The notes under the pieces are model-generated. The model saw nothing but the letters and a program-made list of their open reading frames with translations, made no database searches and was not told where the DNA came from. From assembly GCA_031289165.1 (NCBI GenBank), contig JAITPZ010000070.1, positions 1 to 31,709 of the forward strand: 31,709 nt of DNA, in the 5' to 3' direction. Both the position numbers and the translations under genes were made by a program. This document shows, piece by piece, positions 1 through 7,935 of the stretch (the first letter of the stretch is position 1; each line of letters begins with the position of its first letter). Origin of the DNA: Synergistaceae bacterium (GTDB taxonomy: Bacteria > Synergistota > Synergistia > Synergistales > Aminobacteriaceae).

Positions 1-32
1 CCCGCGGCCGTAAAGGTCATTTTTGTCGTCAT
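1..32 (-). CDS. start of an unidentified gene, cut by the window edge
   Basis: Only the first 10 codons are present, reading MTTKMTFTAA. The ATG is preceded by a strong ribosome binding site, GAGGAGAG, about 6 bases upstream, so this is very likely a real gene start. It lies 35 bases downstream of the DppF-type ATPase gene on the same strand and is probably the next gene of the peptide-transport operon. The start 'FTAAG' would be compatible with a CapA-like (poly-gamma-glutamate type) phosphoesterase, but ten residues cannot prove any family. Confidence 0.55.
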   Translation of the reverse strand, partial: MTTKMTFTAA

Positions 33-67
33 AACGAACTCTCCTCTTCTAGTAATGAATCAAAAAA

Positions 68-1102
68 TCAAAATTCCAGATGGCAGGCCACGAAGTGACG
101 GTCGTGCTCCTTCGCCGACCGAGGCACGCCTTCTTTCCTGTCTTTCTCCACTCCCGACTGGCGCAACGGGGGCGTTTTCTCCCTGCAAATTTCCATGACG
201 CGCTCGCACCTCGCGGCGAAACGGCAGCCGGGCGGCGGGTCGATGGGGCTGGTGACCTCCCCTTTGATGACGCGGATTTCCCGGTCGCGCATGGAGATGT
301 CCGGCTCCGGGATGGCGGACAAAAGCGCCCGTGTGTACGGGTGCAGGGGATTCTCAAAAAGAACGTCCGAGGGGGCGTGCTCCACGCACTGCCCGAGGTA
401 CATCACCATGATCTCGTCCGAGATGTGCCTGACCACCGACAGGTCGTGAGTGATGAACAGGTAGGTCAGACCCCGATCCTCCTGAATGTCCATGAGCAGG
501 TTGAGAATCTGCGCCTGTATGGAGACGTCCAGGGCGGAGACCGGCTCGTCGCAGACGATGAACTCAGGGGAGAGGGAAAGCGCCCGAGCGATGCCGATTC
601 TCTGACGCCGGCCGCCGTCCAGCTCGTGGGGATACGCGCCCGCATAACGTCGGGCAAGCCCCACGATGTCCATCAGCTCAGCGGCTCGCTGAAAGGCCGC
701 CGTCCTGCCGGAACAGGTTTTGTGTATCAGCATATACTCCGCGATGATCTCGGCCACGGACATGCGCGGGTCAATGCTGGAGTAGGGATCCTGAAAGATG
801 ATCTGCATCTTCCGGCGCGTCAGGAACATCCGCCGCCGATTGAATGCGAGAATATTCTCTCCCCTGAAAAGCACCTGCCCTTCCGTAGCGTCCAGGAGGC
901 GGAGAATGACGCGGCCCAGGGTGGACTTGCCGCAGCCCGATTCCCCCACCACGCCCAGCGTCCTTCGGGGAAAAAGGGTGACGCTGACGTCGTCCACGGC
1001 GTGAAGCATTTTCAGCGCTCCCCCCGCTCGCACTCTGAAATATTTTTTGAGGCCTCGCGTTTCCAGCAGCGGAAGGGCGTCCATTCTCTGATCCATCCTC
1101 AC
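68..1102 (-). CDS. peptide ABC transporter ATP-binding protein, DppF/OppF type
   Basis: This is the second cytoplasmic ATPase of a di/oligopeptide importer; it pairs with the DppD-type ATPase encoded just upstream to power uptake. The 344-residue protein has Walker A GESGCGKST at about 53-61, a Q-loop in IIFQDPYSS near 101-109, Walker B FIVCDEP near 181-187 and the switch His in ITHD near 219. The C-terminal oligopeptide-type extension with HPYT and a Cys-rich end (GCRFAARC) is typical of OppF/DppF. The signature loop reads LDGGR (161-165) instead of LSGGQ. The GTG start overlaps the stop of the upstream gene and has AAAGGAGG 8 bases before it; an in-frame ATG at 1096 is the alternative. Family assignment is firm; the exact substrate is not. 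Confidence 0.93.
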   Translation of the reverse strand: MRMDQRMDALPLLETRGLKKYFRVRAGGALKMLHAVDDVSVTLFPRRTLGVVGESGCGKSTLGRVILRLLDATEGQVLFRGENILAFNRRRMFLTRRKMQIIFQDPYSSIDPRMSVAEIIAEYMLIHKTCSGRTAAFQRAAELMDIVGLARRYAGAYPHELDGGRRQRIGIARALSLSPEFIVCDEPVSALDVSIQAQILNLLMDIQEDRGLTYLFITHDLSVVRHISDEIMVMYLGQCVEHAPSDVLFENPLHPYTRALLSAIPEPDISMRDREIRVIKGEVTSPIDPPPGCRFAARCERVMEICREKTPPLRQSGVEKDRKEGVPRSAKEHDRHFVACHLEF

Positions 1103-2169
1103 TCATCCTCCTTTCGCCAGCCGTCCCGTTCCGCGAAGAGATGGCAGCGAACCCGGTGCGCGCCGCTGCCGTAGGCGCAGGGAGACTCTTCGTCGCAAAG
1201 AGGCGTTTTTTGGAGACAGCGGGGAGCGAAACCGCACCCTTTCGGAAGGTTCGTGGGGTCGGGCATCAGTCCGGGAATGGGGGTCAGGCGACGAGCCCTG
1301 TCGCGCAGGCTGGGGATGGAGCCGAACAGACCCGCCGTGTAGGGGTGATGTTCAATCGAATTTACCGAGCCCACCGAACCCGCCGGGAGAAAAACGTCCG
1401 CCGCGCGACCCACCTCGATGAGCCGCCCCGCGTACATCACCGCCACGTTGTCGCAGGTCTGGGCGACGATGCCCAGGTCGTGGGTAATCATGATCATGGC
1501 GGTGCCCAGCCTGTCTCTCAGCCCTCGGATCATGTTGATGACCTGAGCCTGGATGGTGACGTCCAGCGCGGTGGTGGGCTCGTCCGCGATCAGCAGCGTC
1601 GGCTCGCAGGCCAGAGCCATCGCGATGACCACCCTCTGTTTCATGCCGCCCGAGAACTGGTGGGGGTAGTCGTGCTTGCGGGATGCGGGGATGCCCACCA
1701 TCAGGAGCACCTCGTCCACGCGCTCCTGAATCTGCCGCGCGGTTTTGTTGTCCTCATTGTGAAGCTCCAGCGCCTCGGCGATCTGCTCGTCCACCGACAT
1801 AACCGGATTGAGGCTGGTCATGGGATCCTGAAAGATCATCGCGATGCGCTCCCCTCGCACTTTCCGCATTTCGGACTCCGGCAGCTCCAGCAGGTTTTCG
1901 CCTTCCAGCTCAATCGTTCCGCAGGCGACATGACCCGTAGCCTCGGGGAGCAATCCCATACAGGCCAGAGCCGTCGTCGTCTTTCCCGCGCCGGTCTCCC
2001 CCACGAGCCCAAGGGTCTCGCCTTTCCTCAGCGAAAAACCGATCCCGTTCACGGCCCTCACCGTCTCCAGATCGGTGCGGTACTCCACCGATAAATTTTT
2101 AACCGACAGCAACGGAGCGTCCGTCTGCATGTTTTCCGTACGTGCCTTCATGTTTTTCATACCTGCCAT
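1099..2169 (-). CDS. peptide ABC transporter ATP-binding protein, DppD/OppD type
   Basis: This is the first ATPase of the peptide importer. The 356-residue protein carries Walker A GETGAGKT near 57-64, IFQDPMTSLNP (Q-loop), the signature FSGGM near 172-176, Walker B LLIADEP near 192-198 and ITHD. The C-terminus has the usual Cys-containing oligopeptide extension (GCGFAPRC). A stretch of extra residues (around PAGSVGSVNS) interrupts the segment just before the conserved HPYT. The frame stays open far upstream into the dppC gene, but homology begins at PLLSVKNL. I therefore place the start at one of the clustered ATGs; 2169 is 2 bases after the dppC stop, with 2160, 2151 and 2130 as alternatives, none with a strong ribosome binding site. 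Confidence 0.92.
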   Translation of the reverse strand: MAGMKNMKARTENMQTDAPLLSVKNLSVEYRTDLETVRAVNGIGFSLRKGETLGLVGETGAGKTTTALACMGLLPEATGHVACGTIELEGENLLELPESEMRKVRGERIAMIFQDPMTSLNPVMSVDEQIAEALELHNEDNKTARQIQERVDEVLLMVGIPASRKHDYPHQFSGGMKQRVVIAMALACEPTLLIADEPTTALDVTIQAQVINMIRGLRDRLGTAMIMITHDLGIVAQTCDNVAVMYAGRLIEVGRAADVFLPAGSVGSVNSIEHHPYTAGLFGSIPSLRDRARRLTPIPGLMPDPTNLPKGCGFAPRCLQKTPLCDEESPCAYGSGAHRVRCHLFAERDGWRKEDE

Positions 2170-2171
2170 TC

Positions 2172-3092
2172 TCAGTTTCTGAGGCGGGGGTCCAGCGCGT
2201 CGCGCAGGCCGTCGCCCAGAACGCTCATGGAGAAGGACGCGACGCAGATCATGACGCCCGGGAACAGAATCAGATGCGGCGCGGTGCGCAGAAATTCCTT
2301 CCCCTCGCTGACCAGTGCCCCCCACTCCGGCTGCGGCGGGTTGATGCCCAATCCGAGGAAGCTCAGGGTAGCCGCCGTCAGGATCATGGAGGCCACGTTG
2401 GCGGTGGTCTGAACGATGAGGGTCCCCACGGTGTTGGGCAGCACATGTTTGACGAGGATATACGGGATGGAGGCTCCGCCCGCGCGCGCGGCTTCGATGT
2501 ACTCCTGCTCGGCGACGTTCAGCACCGAGGATCGAACGATGCGCACGAAGCCGGGAATGTTGGTCAGGGAGATGGCGATGCAGATGTTGACGATGCCGGG
2601 CCCCATCGCGGCCACCACCGCCATAGCGAAGAGCGTGGAGGGAATGGCGGAAAAGATATCGAGGGCGCGCATGACGAGATCGTCCAGCCTGCCGCCCACG
2701 TAACCCACCAGCGCCCCCAGCAGGCTGCCGACCGCCAGCGTGGCAAAGGAGGTGGCAAACCCGATGAGCAGGGAAACCCGTGAGCCGTGCAGGCAGCGCG
2801 CAAAGAGGTCGCGCCCGTATCCATCGCAGCCGAACCAGTATCCAGCGGGGCCGCCCGCCCACGAGGGAAGAGCCAGCTTGAGCTTCAGATTCATCTTCAA
2901 CGCGACGCTATAGGGAACGATGGCGTCCGCCAGAAGAGCGAAGAGGATCATGGCGCAGACGACGGCGAGCCCCAGCATTGCCAGGCGGTCCTTTTTGAGC
3001 CTGCGGATCACCTCTTTCCAGCGGCTTTCTTTTTTGAAAATCAAAACCTCTTCCTGAGTCGAATTGAAAGTCGAAACGCCGGCGACCGCCAT
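2172..3092 (-). CDS. peptide ABC transporter permease, DppC type
   Basis: This is one of the two inner-membrane permease subunits, forming the translocation channel with DppB. The 306-residue protein has an N-terminal cytoplasmic tail, a first membrane segment near 37-58 (LAMLGLAVVCAMILFALLAD), several further membrane segments, and the cytoplasmic EAA loop EAARAGGASIPYILVKHVLP that contacts the ATPases. The GRDLFARCLHGSR segment preceding the permease core is typical of DppC/OppC. The ATG at 3092 is chosen because GGGAGGAGGGG, at the end of dppB, lies directly upstream; the frame extends further but overlaps dppB without similarity to the family. It is translationally coupled to dppB. Confidence 0.93.
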   Translation of the reverse strand: MAVAGVSTFNSTQEEVLIFKKESRWKEVIRRLKKDRLAMLGLAVVCAMILFALLADAIVPYSVALKMNLKLKLALPSWAGGPAGYWFGCDGYGRDLFARCLHGSRVSLLIGFATSFATLAVGSLLGALVGYVGGRLDDLVMRALDIFSAIPSTLFAMAVVAAMGPGIVNICIAISLTNIPGFVRIVRSSVLNVAEQEYIEAARAGGASIPYILVKHVLPNTVGTLIVQTTANVASMILTAATLSFLGLGINPPQPEWGALVSEGKEFLRTAPHLILFPGVMICVASFSMSVLGDGLRDALDPRLRN

Positions 3093-3093
3093 C

Positions 3094-4035
3094 CTATCCC
3101 CTCCTCCCGGAGTATTTTGCCCGAATTCGCGGGTCCACGAAGGCGTAGGAGAGGTCCACCGCCAGAATGACAAAGGAAAAGACGACGGCGAATACGATGA
3201 TGCCGCCCGTGACGACAGGAACGTCCTTCTGCTTGATGCCCGCCACGATGAACGACCCGAGGCCAGGCAGCCCAAACAACGTCTCTGTCGCTATCGCGCC
3301 TCCAATGAGGATGCCGAAGCTGTTGCCCGCCACGGTAATAACGGGAAGGAGCGCGTTCTTCATGGCGTGCTTCCAGATGACCAGGCGCGCGGTGGCGCCC
3401 TTTGCCTTCGCGGTGCGAACGTAGTCCTGCCGAATGGTCTCCAGCATACTGGAGCGCGTAAAGCGCAGCTGGCGGCCGCCATATGGAAGCCCCAACGCAA
3501 TCATCGGCATGACGTAGCTTTTCCAGCTCGCAATACCGTTGGCCGGGAACCATCCCAACCGCAGAGAAAAGATCAGCATGAGCAGAAGCCCGATCAAAAA
3601 CGCTGGCTGCGCCGCCAGAAGCAGAGCCAGGCCGGTAGGAATGCGGTCGAAAAGGGTGTTCTGTTTCACCGCCGACAGCACTCCCAGAGGGACTCCAAAG
3701 ACGAGTGAAAACAGAATGGCGTTGAAGGCCACGGTCAGAGAAATGGGCAACCGATTGCTGATTTCGGTTACAACCGGTTTTTTCGTGGCATAGGATTTCC
3801 CAAGGTCGAAGCGAAAAAGCGCGTCGTACATATATTTCCCATAACGCTGAAGAAGGGGCCGGTTATACCCCAGCTCCTCGTTCAGCATATCGATGTCTTC
3901 CTGCCGCGCGCCCGCCCCCAGCAGGTTGGAGCCAGGGTCGCCGGGGATCATGTCGATGATGACAAAAATCAGAAACGACACTCCAATCACGATAGGAATC
4001 ATCATAAGCAGACGCTTAAAGATAAAACGATGCAC
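3094..4035 (-). CDS. peptide ABC transporter permease, DppB type
   Basis: This is the other inner-membrane channel subunit of the peptide importer. The protein is about 313 residues long. It opens with a membrane segment (LLMMIPIVIGVSFLIFVII) followed by the periplasmic IPGDPG motif diagnostic of DppB/OppB. It carries an EAA loop (RTAKAKGATARLVIWKHAM) near residue 210 and ends with DPRIRAKY. A GTG at 4035 is the likely start, with a G-rich ribosome binding site (TGGGGGTG) about 6 bases upstream; the upstream continuation of the frame runs into a repeat hairpin. It is separated from the binding-protein gene by about 110 bases containing two hairpins. Confidence 0.92.
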   Translation of the reverse strand: MHRFIFKRLLMMIPIVIGVSFLIFVIIDMIPGDPGSNLLGAGARQEDIDMLNEELGYNRPLLQRYGKYMYDALFRFDLGKSYATKKPVVTEISNRLPISLTVAFNAILFSLVFGVPLGVLSAVKQNTLFDRIPTGLALLLAAQPAFLIGLLLMLIFSLRLGWFPANGIASWKSYVMPMIALGLPYGGRQLRFTRSSMLETIRQDYVRTAKAKGATARLVIWKHAMKNALLPVITVAGNSFGILIGGAIATETLFGLPGLGSFIVAGIKQKDVPVVTGGIIVFAVVFSFVILAVDLSYAFVDPRIRAKYSGRRG

Positions 4036-4087
4036 GCACACACCCCCAACAGCAAATCTCGACTGAGCGCCCTTAATTAAAGGGATT

Positions 4088-4132
4088 CCCAGGGGCCCGC
4101 GGCCCCTGGGTGAGGTTCGGGGCAAAGCCCCG
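4088..4132. repeat. two-hairpin GC-rich intergenic repeat
   Basis: It contains CCCAGGGGCC-CGC-GGCCCCTGGG (10-bp perfect stem, 4088-4110) and CGGGGC-AAA-GCCCCG (6-bp stem, 4118-4132). Read on the minus strand, the arrangement (GGGGC hairpin, then AACCTC, then a second GGGGYC hairpin) matches the element at 8982-9029. It lies between the binding-protein gene and dppB, so it would be transcribed inside the operon. It has no T-run directly after it, so I do not call it a classical terminator; mRNA stabilisation or attenuation is possible. Confidence 0.75.
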
Positions 4133-4144
4133 ATGTTTTAATTA

Positions 4145-5659
4145 TTATTTCTTCGCCCAGGACCACTCGTAGACCTGCGGGTAGTTGGGGTAGTTCACGG
4201 GAACGACCAGGTTGGGAGTCCAGGCATAGGGTTGCACCTTGTGGAATATGGGCAGGAGGGTCGCGGTGCCGGCGATCCAGTCGGAGAGGCGGCTGTAGAT
4301 TGTTTCCCGCTCGCCGAGGTCGGTGGTGGCGATACCCGCGTCCCAGAGGTCATCCATCGTTTTATAATCGAACTTCTCCCCTTCGTATTTGACCATGTAA
4401 GCGCCCTTCATTTTGGTGTAGCTGTACATCCTCAGAGATTCGTAGTCGCCGTAGGGGGAAAGCCCGGTGCAGAGCAGGTCGTATTTTTGGTTACGCGCCA
4501 TCTCAAGGTTGGTCGCCGAGTCGAGCCGATTGATGTCGCAGATCAGCCCGATGTCGGCCAAGTTGCTCTGAAGCACCTGGGCCATTTTCTCGAAGTACCC
4601 GCCCGCGGAACAGTTGATGATTCCAATTTTGGTTCCGTTGGGGAAGGCGGACTTCTTCACGTATTCTCTGGCCTTCTCCGGATCGTAGTTGTAGACGACG
4701 CCTTTCGTGGGCGCGCCCGTGTTCTCGGGGGGCGCCATGAAGTCCGCGTTGACGGCGTTGCCGTCGTAACAGGCAATGTTCATGGCGTCCTTATCGATGG
4801 CGTAAGCGATTGCCAGGCGAATATTGTCGTCGTTCAAAGGCGGGTGCTCATAATTGACGGCCACATACGAGATGTGGTTCGCCGTAACGAGTTCGGTCCT
4901 GTACTTTGGGTTATTGGTGAGCGCGTCCCAGTTGGCGATGGGCGCGATGTACCAGTCCAGCTCGCCCGACTCAAACGCGATCAGACCGGCGGAGGCTTCG
5001 GTTATAGGCACGTAGTGGAGCTTTTTGATGGCGGCCGCGCCCCGATAGTAATCGGCAAAGGCCGCGCAGGTCCACTCGACGTCGTGTTGCAGGCTTGTGA
5101 GGTAAAAAGGCCCCGTTCCGGCCAGTGTCAGCTTCGTGCCAAACTCGTCGCCCTGTTCTTCAACTTCCTTCCGGCTGAGGATCATGATCATGTTCTGGCT
5201 GTTGAGGAAGGCCGCATTGGGCTGCCCGAGCCTGATCGTTACCGTGTAGTCGTCGAGCGCCTTCACCTCGGCCACACTGGCCAGGTAACTTCTGACCTTG
5301 GAGCTCTTCAGTGCGCGATTGAGGGAAAACACAACGTCGTCAGCCTTCAGCGCTTCTCCGTTATGGAACTTGATTCCCTTACGAATGTTGAAGGTGTAGG
5401 TGAGATTGTCGTCGCTGATGGAGTAGCTCTCGGCGACGCGCGGTTCGTACTTGCCGGTGGCCTCGTTCTGGAAAAAAAGCGGCTCGAAAATTTGCCGGTG
5501 AAAGATGATGTCCTGAATGTTTGACGTCGCGTGCGGATCGATCGTCGTAAGGGGCGCGAGGGTACTCAGGTTGAGCGTGCGCTCTTCGGCGCCGGGGGCG
5601 GGAAACGCAAAAACCATAAGGACCAGAGTTACCAGCAATGCCATTCGTACTTTTTTCAT
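4145..5659 (-). CDS. family 5 extracellular solute-binding protein (peptide-binding, DppA/OppA type)
   Basis: This exported receptor captures peptides (or related ligands) and delivers them to the DppBC permease. The 504-residue protein starts with a signal peptide: MKKVR, a hydrophobic core ALLVTLVLMVFAF, and likely cleavage after PAPGA near residue 23. The mature part shows hallmarks of the SBP_bac_5 family: TIDPHATSN near the start, IFEPLFF, the segment TYTFNIRKGIKFHNGEALKADDV (shown here as IRKGIKFHNGEALKADDV), and AIDKDAMN. The ATG is preceded by AAGGAGGAG 6 bases upstream. There is no Cys after the signal peptide, so it is probably a soluble periplasmic protein, as expected for a two-membrane cell. 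Ligand specificity cannot be read from the sequence. Confidence 0.93.
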   Translation of the reverse strand: MKKVRMALLVTLVLMVFAFPAPGAEERTLNLSTLAPLTTIDPHATSNIQDIIFHRQIFEPLFFQNEATGKYEPRVAESYSISDDNLTYTFNIRKGIKFHNGEALKADDVVFSLNRALKSSKVRSYLASVAEVKALDDYTVTIRLGQPNAAFLNSQNMIMILSRKEVEEQGDEFGTKLTLAGTGPFYLTSLQHDVEWTCAAFADYYRGAAAIKKLHYVPITEASAGLIAFESGELDWYIAPIANWDALTNNPKYRTELVTANHISYVAVNYEHPPLNDDNIRLAIAYAIDKDAMNIACYDGNAVNADFMAPPENTGAPTKGVVYNYDPEKAREYVKKSAFPNGTKIGIINCSAGGYFEKMAQVLQSNLADIGLICDINRLDSATNLEMARNQKYDLLCTGLSPYGDYESLRMYSYTKMKGAYMVKYEGEKFDYKTMDDLWDAGIATTDLGERETIYSRLSDWIAGTATLLPIFHKVQPYAWTPNLVVPVNYPNYPQVYEWSWAKK

Positions 5660-5705
5660 AACCGTCTCCTCCTTAAAATTTGAGAGTTCAAACTGGCGTC
5701 AATCT

Positions 5706-6545
5706 TCAATTTTGGCTCAGGGCACGATAGATGGCCAGGGAAACCTCTCCGATGGCCGCGATACCCGCTCTGTCATCGCTTAGATTGCCGGTCAGCATAG
5801 CGATGACATAACACCGCCCATCGGGGAGGATGAATACGCCGACGTCGTGCTGGATACGGTCGAGGTCTCCCGTTTTGTGGGCGACGCAGACCCTGCCCGG
5901 CGGCGGCGTGGGACGATCTTTCATCGGCACCTCGACGGGGCTCGCCGGCAGAAGGGCGGGGAGTTTCCCGCGCAGTTGCTGGCCGGCCATGTAGTCCAGG
6001 ATCGTGAAGGAGATTTCCGGCGTTATCCACTCTCCCCGAGCCAGGGCACTCAGCATTTTCCCGATATCCCCGGCGGTGGTGAAGTTGTTGCGCCCCTTCG
6101 CGATGGCGTCGAAGTCCATCATTTTTCGCTGGAGGGACGTGTCGCACAGCCCGTGTTCCCGGCAATGCTCGTCAACGCGCTCCATGCCCACGACGTCGAT
6201 GATCGTGTTAGTGGCGACGTTGTCGCTCAGAACGACCATCAGCTTCGCCAGCGCCGAGAGCGGCAGGGGGAGATTCTCCGGCAGTTCCCGAAGAATTCCA
6301 GTCCCCCCGACCCGGTTTTGAGGTGCCACGACCAGGGGCCGCTCCAAATCCACGCGCCCATCCCGTCCGTCCGCCAGCAGAAGCGAGAGCAGCGGAAGCT
6401 TGATGACGCTGGCCGATGGGAAAACCCTCCCCGGGTTGACGGTCAGGGTTTCCCCCGTTTCCGTATCCTCCACGTAGAGCCCAACATCGCCGTCGAGCCC
6501 GCCCAGAATTGCAAAAATCTCCTTTGAGGGCATCATCTGCTTCAT
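5706..6545 (-). CDS. class A beta-lactamase-like serine hydrolase without signal peptide
   Basis: This is a 279-residue member of the penicillin-binding serine hydrolase superfamily (beta-lactamase class A-like). The catalytic Ser-x-x-Lys is in SASVIK (Ser46, Lys49), the second motif is SDN (107-109), and the third is KTG (224-226, in AHKTGDLD). The Glu166-xx-Asn170 element needed for penicillin deacylation is not obvious; the corresponding stretch reads MMDFDAIAKGRNN with Asp where Glu might be expected. No signal peptide is visible: the N-terminus MKQMMPSKEIFAILGG is short and polar, so the protein may be cytoplasmic. It sits between a transporter and the peptide-binding protein, so peptide or peptide-like amide hydrolysis is a reasonable inference. 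True beta-lactamase activity is doubtful. Confidence 0.85.
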   Translation of the reverse strand: MKQMMPSKEIFAILGGLDGDVGLYVEDTETGETLTVNPGRVFPSASVIKLPLLSLLLADGRDGRVDLERPLVVAPQNRVGGTGILRELPENLPLPLSALAKLMVVLSDNVATNTIIDVVGMERVDEHCREHGLCDTSLQRKMMDFDAIAKGRNNFTTAGDIGKMLSALARGEWITPEISFTILDYMAGQQLRGKLPALLPASPVEVPMKDRPTPPPGRVCVAHKTGDLDRIQHDVGVFILPDGRCYVIAMLTGNLSDDRAGIAAIGEVSLAIYRALSQN

Positions 6546-6570
6546 CCCGGCATCCTCTCGTCCGTTCGAT

Positions 6571-7872
6571 TTAGAAAATAGAGCTGACGAGAACCGCCAT
6601 GACGAGCGTCGCCACGATGATGACGTAGCCCAGCTTCAGCATGGAGGTGACGTCCTTCGACTGGGCCAGCCCCATCTGGCCGATCATGTCCCCTCCGGGG
6701 TAGGCGAAGGAGGTGATCTGAGAACCGACCAGGACGATCATAGCCCACAGGTACATCGATATCCCGAAGGGATCCAGAAACCCTCGAAAAAGCTTGTCGA
6801 TCATAACGGCCTGGGCTACCGCGGCTCCGTTGATCCCGAAAATTCCCACCAGCGCGGAGAAAAGAGCGAACCCCGTCTTTCCGGCAGTGGCGATATACGG
6901 AGAAAGGTAATCCACGAGGGCGTTGAAAGCGCCGCTTTTTTCAACGAACGCGAGGAAGGGGTCAAAAAAGACGAAGAGGACGAAGAGCCATACCAGCCGG
7001 CCGCAGCCCTCCATCATACCGTCGCAGATCTCGCCCAGGGAAAGCCCGCCGGCCAGTCCCGTGAAAATCCCCGTTCCCAGCATCACGACGATAGCGTAGG
7101 AAGCGCCGCCTTTCCTGAAAATACCATAGACCACCAGAAGCGCCAGCACGCCCAAAAACGTCCAGGTCGCGCGAACGGTTTTGGGGGATGGCTGGTATGT
7201 CTCCGGGGGAAGTCCCACATCGCCGGAGTAACTGTAAAGGCCCATGGTGGATTTCTGAATGCGCCGGGCCATAAAGAAGGTGATGATCCACATGAGAATC
7301 GCGACGGGAAGCCCTGCGGTGAAAAGCACCTGGGGGTAACTAAGCCCGGTTATTTCCATCAGAGTGACCATCGGGGGAGTGAAGGGGCCGATGAAAAGCC
7401 CCGCCTGCCCGGCGCCCTGAAAAATGGCGGCGAGAGCACTCGGTGTAATGCCGATGGCGGCTACCAATGGGATAACGATGGGGGCGATCACGGCATTGGC
7501 CCCCGCAAGGGTTCCCAGAAGCGTCACCAGAGTCACGGAACAGGCCATCGTCGCCAGAATAGCTCGGCTTTGGGTGTTGACGCCAATTTTTCTCATGAGT
7601 ATGTTGACGATGTTCTCAGCCACGCCCGTTTTTTTCAGCACAACACCCAGTGCAGATCCCAGCATGATGATGAAACCGACAAGGGCCAGGAAGGACCCCA
7701 GGGACTTCGCCAGCACGCCTCCCATTTCCAGCAGAGGCTGTTTGACCAGTACCGCCCCCACAATGGTGCAGACCAGCACGTTGACGATAGGGTGCATATT
7801 CTTTCTGAACGAGAGAACGATGTACAGCAGAAGCGGCAAAAGCCCCGCGATTGGCGGCAAATCGAACAGCAT
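6571..7872 (-). CDS. polytopic membrane transporter, ion-transporter (NhaC/C4-dicarboxylate-like) superfamily
   Basis: The 433-residue protein is almost entirely hydrophobic, with about 10-12 predicted membrane helices. It has two similar halves, each with a Gly-rich re-entrant-like region: GTLAGANAVIAPIVIPLV plus GAGQAGLFIGPFTPPMV in the first, and FGINGAAVAQAVM plus AYPGGDMIGQMG in the second. This organisation is typical of the IT superfamily (Na+/H+ antiporters, DcuC-like carriers). The exact substrate is unclear. The ATG is preceded by a run of G (GGGGGGG) about 7 bases upstream. The gene lies 63 bases after the RpiR regulator gene and 25 bases before the serine hydrolase gene, so the three are probably co-transcribed. 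Confidence 0.75.
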   Translation of the reverse strand: MLFDLPPIAGLLPLLLYIVLSFRKNMHPIVNVLVCTIVGAVLVKQPLLEMGGVLAKSLGSFLALVGFIIMLGSALGVVLKKTGVAENIVNILMRKIGVNTQSRAILATMACSVTLVTLLGTLAGANAVIAPIVIPLVAAIGITPSALAAIFQGAGQAGLFIGPFTPPMVTLMEITGLSYPQVLFTAGLPVAILMWIITFFMARRIQKSTMGLYSYSGDVGLPPETYQPSPKTVRATWTFLGVLALLVVYGIFRKGGASYAIVVMLGTGIFTGLAGGLSLGEICDGMMEGCGRLVWLFVLFVFFDPFLAFVEKSGAFNALVDYLSPYIATAGKTGFALFSALVGIFGINGAAVAQAVMIDKLFRGFLDPFGISMYLWAMIVLVGSQITSFAYPGGDMIGQMGLAQSKDVTSMLKLGYVIIVATLVMAVLVSSIF

Positions 7873-7935
7873 TCAAAATCCCCCCCCAGTAAATAAAAAC
7901 GACCTTCTCCAAAAGCGCGGCTCGCATTCTTCCCT

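Noticed and set aside
2170..2862. Possible 587-residue fusion of a membrane-like domain with the DppD ATPase
   Set aside because: The extra N-terminus is a frame-shifted reading of the dppC gene, whose own frame is intact and homologous. The ATPase begins normally after the dppC stop.
5706..6545. Antibiotic-resistance beta-lactamase
   Set aside because: The absent signal peptide, lack of an evident Glu166 equivalent and operon context argue for a peptide-related hydrolase.
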